64,000 nucleotides of DNA from Sva-07 sp963828415 (lineage in GTDB: Bacteria > Actinomycetota > Acidimicrobiia > Acidimicrobiales > Ilumatobacteraceae). Below are positions 58,126 to 64,000 of the stretch, one piece after another. Under the pieces are notes generated by a model. The model saw only the letters and a program-made list of their open reading frames with translations. It searched no databases and was not told where the DNA came from. The DNA lies in NCBI GenBank assembly GCA_963828415.1, contig CAWHEI010000012.1:868001-932000 (forward strand), written 5' to 3'. Position 1 is the first letter of the stretch. Each line of letters starts with the position of its first letter. The position numbers and the translations under genes are program-made.

Positions 58126-59097
58126 TCAGGCCGACGGTGTGGCGCCGCTGAGGACGTCACGGAACTGTGCGGTGTCGACGTTTCCTCCGCACAGCACGAA
58201 GGCACTGCGAGCACCACGCTGGTCGAGCCGTTCGCTGAGAAGACCGGCGAGAGCGATCGCTCCTGCCGATTCAGCGACGTTGTGCGTCGTTCGATAGATG
58301 ATTCGCATCGCCTCGGCCGTCGCATCGTCGGCCACGGCGATGATCCGCGCCGCACCGGCAACGATGCCGGCGATCGCCTCCGCATCCGGCGACCGGGTGG
58401 CCACGCCGTCGACGAACGTCGAGGCGGATTCCGTGGGCACCACTTCCCCGCGCTGGAACGAGAGCAACGTCGACGGAGCAGCCTCCGACACGACACCGAC
58501 GATGCTCGTGTCGAGGCCGAGCAGGTCGCGCACAGCGATCAGCGCGTTGATCCCCGACCCCATTCCGACCGGCACGTAGACGGTGTCGAGCGGGCCGGCG
58601 CCGTGGAACAGTTCGAGCGCATACGTCGCAACACCGAGCACCAAGTCACGGTGGAACGGCGGCACCGGTTCCAGGCCACGCTCGGCGGCAACCTCGAGGG
58701 AACGTTCGCGGGCCTCCTGGAAGTCGGCGCCGAACTCGACGACCTCGGCGCCGAGGGCACGCATCGCGGCGTTCTTCTCGACGCTGTTGCCGTGCGGCAC
58801 GAAGATGGTGACCGATCGGCTGGCCTGCCGACCCGCAAACGCCAGGCTCTGGCCGTGGTTGCCGCGGGTCGCGCTGACCACCCCCGTCACGTCGGGACGC
58901 CCGGCCACCAGTCGGTCCATGTACACGAGCCCGCCACGAACCTTGAACGCACCGACGGGAGTGTGGTTCTCGTGTTTGACGATCACCCGAGACCCGGCAA
59001 CCTCGTCGAGCAGCGGCCACGAGTATTGCGGCGTGGGCGGGACATGGCGTCGCACGATCGCCGTCGCTGCGTCGAGTTCGTGGCGTTCGAACCTCAT
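58126..59097 (-). CDS. threonine dehydratase-type PLP enzyme
   Basis: A 323-residue fold-type II PLP enzyme. The lysine that binds PLP is in NHTPVGAFKVRGGLVYMDRL, and SATRGNHGQSLAFAGRQ and PVGMGSGINALIAVRDLLGL are the phosphate-binding and typical dehydratase motifs. There is no C-terminal ACT domain, so it resembles catabolic threonine or hydroxyamino-acid dehydratases rather than the feedback-controlled biosynthetic IlvA. The exact substrate is not certain. ATG 59097 overlaps the stop of the upstream folate cyclo-ligase gene (ATGA), so the two are co-translated. Confidence 0.88.
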   Translation of the reverse strand: MRFERHELDAATAIVRRHVPPTPQYSWPLLDEVAGSRVIVKHENHTPVGAFKVRGGLVYMDRLVAGRPDVTGVVSATRGNHGQSLAFAGRQASRSVTIFVPHGNSVEKNAAMRALGAEVVEFGADFQEARERSLEVAAERGLEPVPPFHRDLVLGVATYALELFHGAGPLDTVYVPVGMGSGINALIAVRDLLGLDTSIVGVVSEAAPSTLLSFQRGEVVPTESASTFVDGVATRSPDAEAIAGIVAGAARIIAVADDATAEAMRIIYRTTHNVAESAGAIALAGLLSERLDQRGARSAFVLCGGNVDTAQFRDVLSGATPSA

Positions 59098-59582
59098 CGG
59101 AGCACACCTCGATCGGTCACCACGACGTCCATCGAGATGTCGTGCGGTTCGGTCGGCAGCGCGTCGACGAGCTGCTCGATGAAGCAGACTCCGATCACCG
59201 TGCAGTCGGCGCGCGCGTCGGCGAGGAATCGGTCGTACCACCCACCACCCTGCCCCAGGCGCTCCCGCGCTGCCGTGAAGGCCAGACCTGGCGCGATCAC
59301 GACGTCGGGCCAGCTCGGGTCGACGTTGGCCTCGGGTACGGCAGCGAGGCGTCCTGTGGCAGCGCACCACGCGAGCAGCGGTCGAGTGTCGGGCTCACCG
59401 GGCAGCGTGGCGAACACCAACAGTGTGTCGGCGAGGGCGAGCTCGGGAAGCGCAACCACGTGGCGCCACAACTCCTCCGAACGTTCGGGGACATCAGTGA
59501 GCGAACGTCGCAACGCACGCATCTGTGCCCGCAGGGTCGACTTCGCATCGGGCTCTGGAGTCGGCGCCGTGCGATCGGTCAT
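59094..59582 (-). CDS. 5-formyltetrahydrofolate cyclo-ligase
   Basis: A 162-residue ATP-dependent enzyme that converts 5-formyl- to 5,10-methenyl-tetrahydrofolate. The N-terminal KSTLRAQMRALRRSLTD helix, the central AAVPEANVDPSWPDVVIAPG and the closing GLAFTAARERLGQGGGWYDRFLA are the family features; the last contains the nucleotide-binding Gly-rich loop. It is a little shorter than most (180-200), mainly in the middle. It is upstream of and coupled to the threonine-dehydratase-type gene and divergent from a flavin reductase gene 26 bases away. Confidence 0.9.
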   Translation of the reverse strand: MTDRTAPTPEPDAKSTLRAQMRALRRSLTDVPERSEELWRHVVALPELALADTLLVFATLPGEPDTRPLLAWCAATGRLAAVPEANVDPSWPDVVIAPGLAFTAARERLGQGGGWYDRFLADARADCTVIGVCFIEQLVDALPTEPHDISMDVVVTDRGVLR

Positions 59583-59608
59583 CGGTCGGCAGCGTACAGT
59601 TGGCCCCG

Positions 59609-60151
59609 ATGAGCGAACCGACGCAACTCCCCGATGCCGCTGCCGTCCCCTTCGATTCGAAGCACTTCCGTACCGTGCTCGGCCACTTCCCCACCGGGGT
59701 GACGGTCATCACCGGCATGGCCGAGGGCGACCGCCCACACGGATTCACCATCGGCTCGTTCACCTCCGTGTCCCTCGATCCGCCGCTGGTCGGCTTCCTG
59801 CCGCAAACGGACTCGGAGACGTGGGCCTTGATGGCCGACGCCGGCAGTTTCTGCGTCAATGTGCTCAGCGACAAGCAGAGCGACCTGTGCTGGAAGTTCG
59901 CGAAGAGCGGCACCGAGGCGGCCCGCTTCGATGGCGTCGAGTGGCACGCCGCACCGTCCGGCGCCCCGGTACTGGAGCGTGCTGTCGCGTGGATCGACTG
60001 CCAGGTCGAGCAGGTCTACGAGATGGGCGACCACTACTTCGTGCTCGGTCGCGTCACGTCGCTCGACGCCGACGCCGACCACGACGGCCTCCCGCCCCAA
60101 CCGCTCGTGTTCTACCGCGGCACGATCGGCGGGTTCGCCGCCGAAGGCTGA
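59609..60151 (+). CDS. flavin reductase family protein
   Basis: A 180-residue split-barrel flavin reductase-like protein. HFPTGVTVITGMAEGDRPHGFTIGSFTSVSLDPPLVGFLP, seen in parts such as FPTGVTVITGM and FTSVSLDPPLVGFLP, is the FMN-binding signature, and GDHYFVLGRVTSLD is typical near the C-terminus. Members reduce FMN or FAD for a partner monooxygenase or act alone. No clear monooxygenase partner is adjacent. ATG 59609 is divergent from the folate cyclo-ligase gene with little space, so their promoters overlap. Confidence 0.88.
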   Translation: MSEPTQLPDAAAVPFDSKHFRTVLGHFPTGVTVITGMAEGDRPHGFTIGSFTSVSLDPPLVGFLPQTDSETWALMADAGSFCVNVLSDKQSDLCWKFAKSGTEAARFDGVEWHAAPSGAPVLERAVAWIDCQVEQVYEMGDHYFVLGRVTSLDADADHDGLPPQPLVFYRGTIGGFAAEG

Positions 60152-60166
60152 CGTCCCCACGTTCGC

Positions 60167-60203
60167 GTGAGCAAATGCACCCGCTGGGAGCACATTTGTT
60201 CAC
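60167..60203. repeat. isolated hairpin after the flavin reductase gene
   Basis: GTGAGCAAATGCAC and GCACATTTGTTCAC pair around CCGCTGGGA. Centre and arms differ from the four repeat families in this window. There is no T-run. It may be an intergenic hairpin terminator or another palindrome type. Confidence 0.55.
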
Positions 60204-60242
60204 GAGATCGGAATCGGTGCGGCGGGTTGCGAGACTGGGCGC

Positions 60243-60626
60243 ATGGATCGACGTGTGCCGCTCGCTGTCGGAATCGATGTCTTCTCTGTCACGCTCTTCG
60301 TCGCGATCGGACGACGAGAGCACGAACGTGACTCGGCGATCGCCGGCTTGATCGACACTGCCGCCCCGTTCCTGCTCGCACTCGCACTCGCGTGGCTGGT
60401 GTTGCGAGCGTGGCGGCGTCCCACCGAGTGGCGCACGGGCGTCGGTATCTGGGCGATCACCCTGGTGGGCGGGATGCTCCTGCGGAATCTGGTGTTCGCA
60501 GATGGAACGGCGACGTCGTTCGTGATCGTCGCCGCGTCGTTCCTGGCGCTGTTCCTCGTCGGATGGCGGGTTGCGTTCGCGCTGATCGAGCGACGCTCGA
60601 CTCGAGCGTCAGCCCCTACCGCCTGA
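60243..60626 (+). CDS. DUF3054 small membrane protein
   Basis: A 127-residue protein with four hydrophobic segments (PLAVGIDVFSVTLFVAIGR, FLLALALAWLVLRAW, GIWAITLVGGMLLRNLVF, FVIVAASFLALFLVGW). DVFSVTLFVAIGRREH and the later WRTGVGIWAITLVGG are typical of DUF3054, a family of unknown function found in actinobacteria. Nothing in the surroundings indicates a role. It is on the same strand as the flavin reductase, 91 bases on. Confidence 0.75.
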   Translation: MDRRVPLAVGIDVFSVTLFVAIGRREHERDSAIAGLIDTAAPFLLALALAWLVLRAWRRPTEWRTGVGIWAITLVGGMLLRNLVFADGTATSFVIVAASFLALFLVGWRVAFALIERRSTRASAPTA

Positions 60627-60658
60627 GGGCAGCGTGCTGGCCGGTCGACCCCGTCAGC

Positions 60659-61111
60659 TCAGATGGGAGCGACGCCGTGGGCGGTCCAGTAGTCGTTGAT
60701 CGACTTCTGGATGCGCACGTACCAGATCAGGTTGCCGATCAACGGCAGTAGGAACCACAGACCCCAGATGGTGGTGATCGGCGGCTCTTTGCCCTCACGG
60801 CGGTAGAGCTGCTCGACTTCGCCGGCCATCAGGAACATCGTGACGGGGGCGATGAACAACGTGATGAGGAGGTAGGGCACGCCGCCGAGGCCGGTGTTGG
60901 CGTGGCGCTTGATCTCGTCGCCATTCTGGTACGACCACACGAGTGACCAGATCCCGAGGGTCACGATCGTGAGGAAGATGACCATGCCGATCGAACGTTG
61001 GGTACCGAGCGCTCCGGTCGCTGCCGAGGCGGCCTGGGGTGCTGGCGACGGTGTGGACACCTCGTTGCCTGGCAGGTTCTCGGACGGCGGGGGCATGTCG
61101 GTCATGTCCAC
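60659..61111 (-). CDS. DUF4234-type membrane protein
   Basis: A 150-residue protein with a disordered Pro/Ser-rich N-terminus (about 1-40) and three hydrophobic segments, GMVIFLTIVTLGIWSLVWSY being the first. The sequence RSIGMVIFLTIVTLGIWSL with NGDEIKRHANTGLGG and RIQKSINDYWTAHG fits DUF4234. Function is unknown. GTG 61111 and ATG 61105 are both in frame (MDMTDMPPP or MTDMPPP). It is divergent from the serine hydrolase gene, 58 bases apart. Confidence 0.75.
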   Translation of the reverse strand: MDMTDMPPPSENLPGNEVSTPSPAPQAASAATGALGTQRSIGMVIFLTIVTLGIWSLVWSYQNGDEIKRHANTGLGGVPYLLITLFIAPVTMFLMAGEVEQLYRREGKEPPITTIWGLWFLLPLIGNLIWYVRIQKSINDYWTAHGVAPI

Positions 61112-61169
61112 AACGTACAGCCCGACGGTCGACTCGTCGGTGATGCCATGCGTACGTCAAGCTCGCCAG

Positions 61170-62408
61170 ATGACCGCACTGAAGATCGAGATCGACCCCA
61201 CCGACGTCGGCTTCGCGCCCGACCGCCTTGCGCGCATCGATCGGCACTTCCAGGGCTACATCGACCAGAAGAAGCTCGCCGGCTGGCACGTCGCCGTGAG
61301 CCGAAAAGGTCAGCTCGTCCACTCGTCGACCGCGGGCCATCGAGACATCGCAAGCGACGCTCCATTCACCGACGACACGGTCGTGCGCATGTTCTCGATG
61401 ACCAAGCCGATCACGTCGGTCGCGGCGATGATGCTCTACGAAGAGGGCCTGCTCGAGCTCAAGTCACCGATCTCCAACTGGTTGCCAGAGTTCGCCGACA
61501 CCCGGGTGTACCGCTCGGGATCGTTCCTGGCGCCCGTGACCGAACCGCAGATCGAACCGATCCGCGTCTGGCATCTGCTCACGCACACCTCTGGGCTCAC
61601 CTACGGGTTCCACAACACGCACGTCACCGACGCGATCTATCGGCGCGGCGGCTTCGAGTGGGGCAATCCGCCCGGCGCCACGCTGGCCGAGTGCTGCGAG
61701 ATGTGGGCGAAGATGCCGCTCGCGTTCCAGCCCGGCAGCGAATGGAACTACGGCGTGTCGACCGACGTGTTGGGCCGACTCGTCGAGGTCGTGTCGGGCA
61801 TGACACTCGACCACTTCTTCCGGACCCGGATCTTCGAGCCGCTCGGCATGACCGACACCGGCTTCCACGTGCCCGACGAATCAATGGACCGACTTGCCAC
61901 GCTCTACGTTCGCAACCCGGCCAACGGTGAGGCGGTCGCTGCGCCCGACGCCCTCGGCCGGGCATCGAACAAGCCGCCGGCCATGCTCGGTGGCGGCGGC
62001 GGGCTGGTCGGCACCGCACACGACTATCTGCGCTTCGCTCACATGCTGCTCAACCGGGGTGAGCTCGACGGCGTCCGCCTGCTCGGCAGCCGCACGGTCG
62101 ACTACATGACACGCAACCACCTGCCCGGCAATGCCGACCTCGAGGCCTACGGTCGCCCACTGTTCGCCGAGACGAGCTTCGATGGTGTCGGCTTCGGGCT
62201 CGGCTTCTCGGTGGTCCTCGATGCCGCTGCGAACAAGGTGCTGCGGTCCGAAGGCGAGTACTCGTGGGGCGGCGCCGCCAGCACGATCTTCTGGGTCGAC
62301 CCGGTGCAGGAGGTCGTGGCGTTGTTCCTCACCCAGCTCCTCCCGTCGAGCACCTATCCGATCCGCTCGCAACTGAACCAACTCGTCCAGCAAGCCCTCG
62401 TCGACTGA
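61170..62408 (+). CDS. serine hydrolase, beta-lactamase/esterase EstB-like
   Basis: A 412-residue serine hydrolase of the class C beta-lactamase-like family. The nucleophile motif is SMTK in VRMFSMTKPITSVAAMM (SxxK, about Ser74). YGVSTDVLGRLVEVVSG provides the Tyr of the second motif. The third appears as the LGGGGGLVGTAHDYLRF and GGAASTIFWVDP segments. There is no signal peptide, so it is cytoplasmic. Members are esterases, lipases or peptidases; antibiotic resistance should not be assumed. ATG 61170 is the only start with the family N-terminus. It ends 3 bases before a palindromic repeat. Confidence 0.88.
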   Translation: MTALKIEIDPTDVGFAPDRLARIDRHFQGYIDQKKLAGWHVAVSRKGQLVHSSTAGHRDIASDAPFTDDTVVRMFSMTKPITSVAAMMLYEEGLLELKSPISNWLPEFADTRVYRSGSFLAPVTEPQIEPIRVWHLLTHTSGLTYGFHNTHVTDAIYRRGGFEWGNPPGATLAECCEMWAKMPLAFQPGSEWNYGVSTDVLGRLVEVVSGMTLDHFFRTRIFEPLGMTDTGFHVPDESMDRLATLYVRNPANGEAVAAPDALGRASNKPPAMLGGGGGLVGTAHDYLRFAHMLLNRGELDGVRLLGSRTVDYMTRNHLPGNADLEAYGRPLFAETSFDGVGFGLGFSVVLDAAANKVLRSEGEYSWGGAASTIFWVDPVQEVVALFLTQLLPSSTYPIRSQLNQLVQQALVD

Positions 62409-62410
62409 CG

Positions 62411-62469
62411 ATCACGCCAGGGTCAGACCCCAGGCGTGATGACAACAGGGTCAGACCGGTGATGAAACA
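62411..62469. repeat. palindromic pair related to the GGGTCTGACCC family
   Basis: The unit 62411-62440, atcacgccagggtcagaccc followed by caggcgtgat, is an inverted repeat. A second degenerate unit to 62469 contains agggtcagacc and gatgaaac. The core GGGTCAGACC is shared with pairs at 14669 and 28684, but the outer arms differ (ATCACGCC in place of GATTACATC). It lies between convergent genes and supplies the TetR stop codon. Confidence 0.75.
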
Positions 62470-63074
62470 CTGAGCGCGCGGTCGCAGGTCGACTCGAACA
62501 GCGCATCGATGTCGTCGAGCCAGTCGAGGTGATGGTTCGCCTCCAGACTGACGAAGCCGTGGAGCTGCGACCAGGCAGCGATCGCCCGGGTGCGGGTGGC
62601 CGATGACCACGCGGCGATGTCGTCGGCCGGTTCACCGCTCAGCTCCGCCAGAGCCTTCGCCAGCGGAAGCATGACGCTGGTCTGCGCTCCGATCGTCGGA
62701 CCACCCGCGGGCGCCACGTAACCCGGAAGCACGTCGGTGAACACGAGCGTGAAGCGCGCCGGGTGACGCAGCGCGAAGCGCCGGTATCCCGCCATCGCCT
62801 GGCGAGCACGATCTTCAGGTCCGGCGTCGACGTCGACGCCGGTCGCCACCTCCGCTGCCATCTCGCCGTAGATCTCCACGATCAGCTCGGTGTGCAAGGC
62901 ATCGAGACTCTCGAAGTACGTGTAGAGCGTCGACGGGCTGACGCCGACGGAGCGTGCAAGTGCTCGCCAGTTGACCGACGACGGACCGCCCTCGTCGAGT
63001 TGGGCAAGCGCTGCGTCGAGGACGTCTCGACGCAGCGCTTGTTGCTGTTGCTCACGACGACTGAGAGCGGCCAT
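62451..63074 (-). CDS. TetR-family transcriptional regulator
   Basis: A 207-residue TetR protein. VNWRALARSVGVSPSTLYTYFESLDAL is the helix-turn-helix region (shown in part as ARSVGVSPSTLYTYF). The C-terminal part, with YRRFALRHPARFTLVFTDVL and QLHGFVSLEANHHL, matches the WHG-type ligand domain seen in many actinobacterial TetR regulators. The stop codon lies within a palindromic repeat. ATG 63074 is chosen over a longer frame that runs into the divergent intergenic region. It likely represses itself and the divergent epimerase gene. Confidence 0.88.
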   Translation of the reverse strand: MAALSRREQQQQALRRDVLDAALAQLDEGGPSSVNWRALARSVGVSPSTLYTYFESLDALHTELIVEIYGEMAAEVATGVDVDAGPEDRARQAMAGYRRFALRHPARFTLVFTDVLPGYVAPAGGPTIGAQTSVMLPLAKALAELSGEPADDIAAWSSATRTRAIAAWSQLHGFVSLEANHHLDWLDDIDALFESTCDRALSVSSPV

Positions 63075-63105
63075 GACTTCGAGCGTAGCCCGGTTGTCGA
63101 ATGCT

Positions 63106-63178
63106 GTTCGATCTTCGAACGATGTGACGAGTGTCTCGTTGACCAGGGGCGGCCTGGACCGTATCTTGAACACTGTTC
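63106..63178. promoter_or_regulatory. candidate TetR operators between the TetR and epimerase genes
   Basis: GTTCGA-TCT-TCGAAC (63106-63120) is a perfect inverted repeat with a 3-base centre, 32 bases from the TetR ATG. GAACA-C-TGTTC (63168-63178) is a second perfect palindrome, 35 bases from the epimerase ATG. Both contain GAAC/GTTC half-sites. They are suitable operator sites for a dimeric repressor acting on both genes. Confidence 0.6.
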
Positions 63179-63212
63179 GGATTTAGATCATCGTTCGAGA
63201 GAGAGTCCTGTC

Positions 63213-64000
63213 ATGACCAATTCCACCCCGGCAAACCCACCAGACCGTCAGCACCAGCGGCACCACGTGGTGCTCGGTGCCGGCCCGGTCGGCCGCGCCG
63301 TCGTCGCCCGACTCGTCGAGTCCGGGCTCACGCCGACGGTCGTCACGCGGTCGGGCACCGAACTTCCCGGCGCCACCGCTCGACGTGCCGACATCTCCGT
63401 GCCCACCGAACTCGACGCCGCAATCGTCGGTGCCGACGTCGTGTACCAGTGCGCCCAGCCCGAGTACCACCGCTGGCCACAGGAGTTCGCGCCGCTGCAG
63501 TCGGGCGTGATCGATGCGGTCGCCCGCTCGGGCTCACTGGTCGTGGTCGTCGAGAACCTGTACGGCTACGGACCGGTCGACGGAGCGCTCACCGAGACAC
63601 TCCCACTGCGTGCGAGAACCAGGAAGGGCGCCGTCCGTGCTCGCATGTACCTCGATCTCGTCGAAGCACATCAGGCCGGTCGGATCCGGATGGTCGTGGC
63701 CCGTGCGTCGGACTTCTTCGGGCCGCACGTCGACGGCTCGGCCTTCGGCGAGCGGTTCGTGTCACAGGTCGCTGCCGGCAGGAAGGTCGACGTCCTCGGC
63801 GACCCGGACGCGCTCCACTCGGTGACCTACATCCCCGATCTCGCTGAGGCATTGGTCGAGTTGGCGCACACGCCAACGTCGTGGGGACGTGCGTGGCACG
63901 TCCCCAATGCTCCAGCGGTCACCCAACGCGAACTGGTCGCGACCGCAGCCCGGGCCGCGGGAACCGAACCGACCGTTCGGCGAGTCGCACGTTGGCAACT
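63213..64000 (+). CDS. NAD(P)-dependent epimerase/reductase-like protein, 3' part missing
   Basis: The visible 262 residues begin at ATG 63213 behind GAGAGAG. They show an extended short-chain dehydrogenase fold: VVLGAGPVGRAVVARLVESG is the nucleotide-binding motif, NLYGYGPVDGALTETLPL is typical of atypical SDRs, and VVARASDFFGPHVDGSAFGER and SVTYIPDLAEALVEL follow. The usual YxxxK is replaced by a region with RMYLDLVEAHQAG, as in NAD-dependent epimerase/reductases of the atypical type. The C-terminus lies beyond the window. It is divergent from a TetR gene and probably its target; the substrate is unknown. Confidence 0.82.
   Translation, partial: MTNSTPANPPDRQHQRHHVVLGAGPVGRAVVARLVESGLTPTVVTRSGTELPGATARRADISVPTELDAAIVGADVVYQCAQPEYHRWPQEFAPLQSGVIDAVARSGSLVVVVENLYGYGPVDGALTETLPLRARTRKGAVRARMYLDLVEAHQAGRIRMVVARASDFFGPHVDGSAFGERFVSQVAAGRKVDVLGDPDALHSVTYIPDLAEALVELAHTPTSWGRAWHVPNAPAVTQRELVATAARAAGTEPTVRRVARWQ

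Noticed and set aside
61170..62408. Beta-lactamase resistance gene
   Set aside because: The family is broad; no signal peptide and an esterase-like overall pattern, so resistance is not supported.

Overview
The window is high-GC DNA read as part of an actinobacterial chromosome, most likely a member of the Acidimicrobiia such as an Ilumatobacter-like organism. That placement is inference. It rests on an F420-type luciferase-like oxidoreductase, mycothiol-type DinB enzymes, a WS/DGAT acyltransferase, a PAC2 protein, inositol-phosphate synthase, Thr/Pro-rich lipoprotein linkers and frequent GTG starts with 4-bp gene overlaps. No rRNA, tRNA, CRISPR array, prophage or complete insertion sequence was found. 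Apart from the repeats it looks like ordinary, densely packed chromosome.

Layout. 1-10.6 kb: lipid and envelope genes (alcohol dehydrogenase fragment, WS/DGAT, HAD-PlsC fusion), a large mosaic lipoprotein (ABC-type binding domain, two peptidoglycan-binding repeats, fasciclin domain), a frameshifted F420-type oxidoreductase, thioredoxin coupled to an unknown isomerase-like gene, and a CHAD-CYTH protein. 10.7-18 kb: an amino-acid or polyamine catabolism trio, then an acryloyl-CoA-reductase-like gene, an SRPBCC-rhodanese fusion and a TauE-type exporter. 18-22.2 kb: a TPP riboswitch followed by an overlapping thiN-thiB-thiP-thiQ operon. 22.2-25.4 kb: a WXG100-like small protein with a large helical partner, then vapBC and a DinB protein. 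26-31.6 kb: pentose-phosphate genes gnd and zwf, two membrane proteins and a class II aldolase. 31.9-36.6 kb: a cobalamin transport operon under a B12 riboswitch, divergent from cobO-cobT. 36.6-46.3 kb: a DUF368 lipid translocase, FMN-binding and hemerythrin/cupredoxin-like redox genes, aminotransferase, serC, PAC2, metY, and a frameshifted YhhN gene. 46.6-50.3 kb: ilvB-ilvN-ilvC behind a leader peptide and attenuator. 50.3-64 kb: tandem TetR genes, a LivJ-like lipoprotein, folD, a REP-associated transposase, ino1/LysR, threonine dehydratase, folate cyclo-ligase, flavin reductase, serine hydrolase, and a TetR/epimerase divergent pair.

The most unusual aspect is the density of palindromic repeats, which fall into at least four families. 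One family (consensus core gagcccgggtctccgggaacc) flanks a RAYT-type Y1 transposase at 54.1-55.0 kb. It recurs as head-to-head pairs between PAC2 and metY and inside the coding sequence of thiQ, where it adds about 23 in-frame residues. A second family supplies the C-terminus of ThiN and the start codon of ThiB. A third (core GGGTCTGACCC) sits as pairs at three gene ends. A fourth (about 54 bp, GTTTGCG...CGCAAAC ends) forms a three-copy tandem array with a 94-95 bp period plus one solo copy.

Regulation visible in the sequence includes TPP and cobalamin riboswitches, a branched-chain amino-acid attenuator whose leader peptide may be translated from a leaderless GTG, and candidate operators in three intergenic regions.
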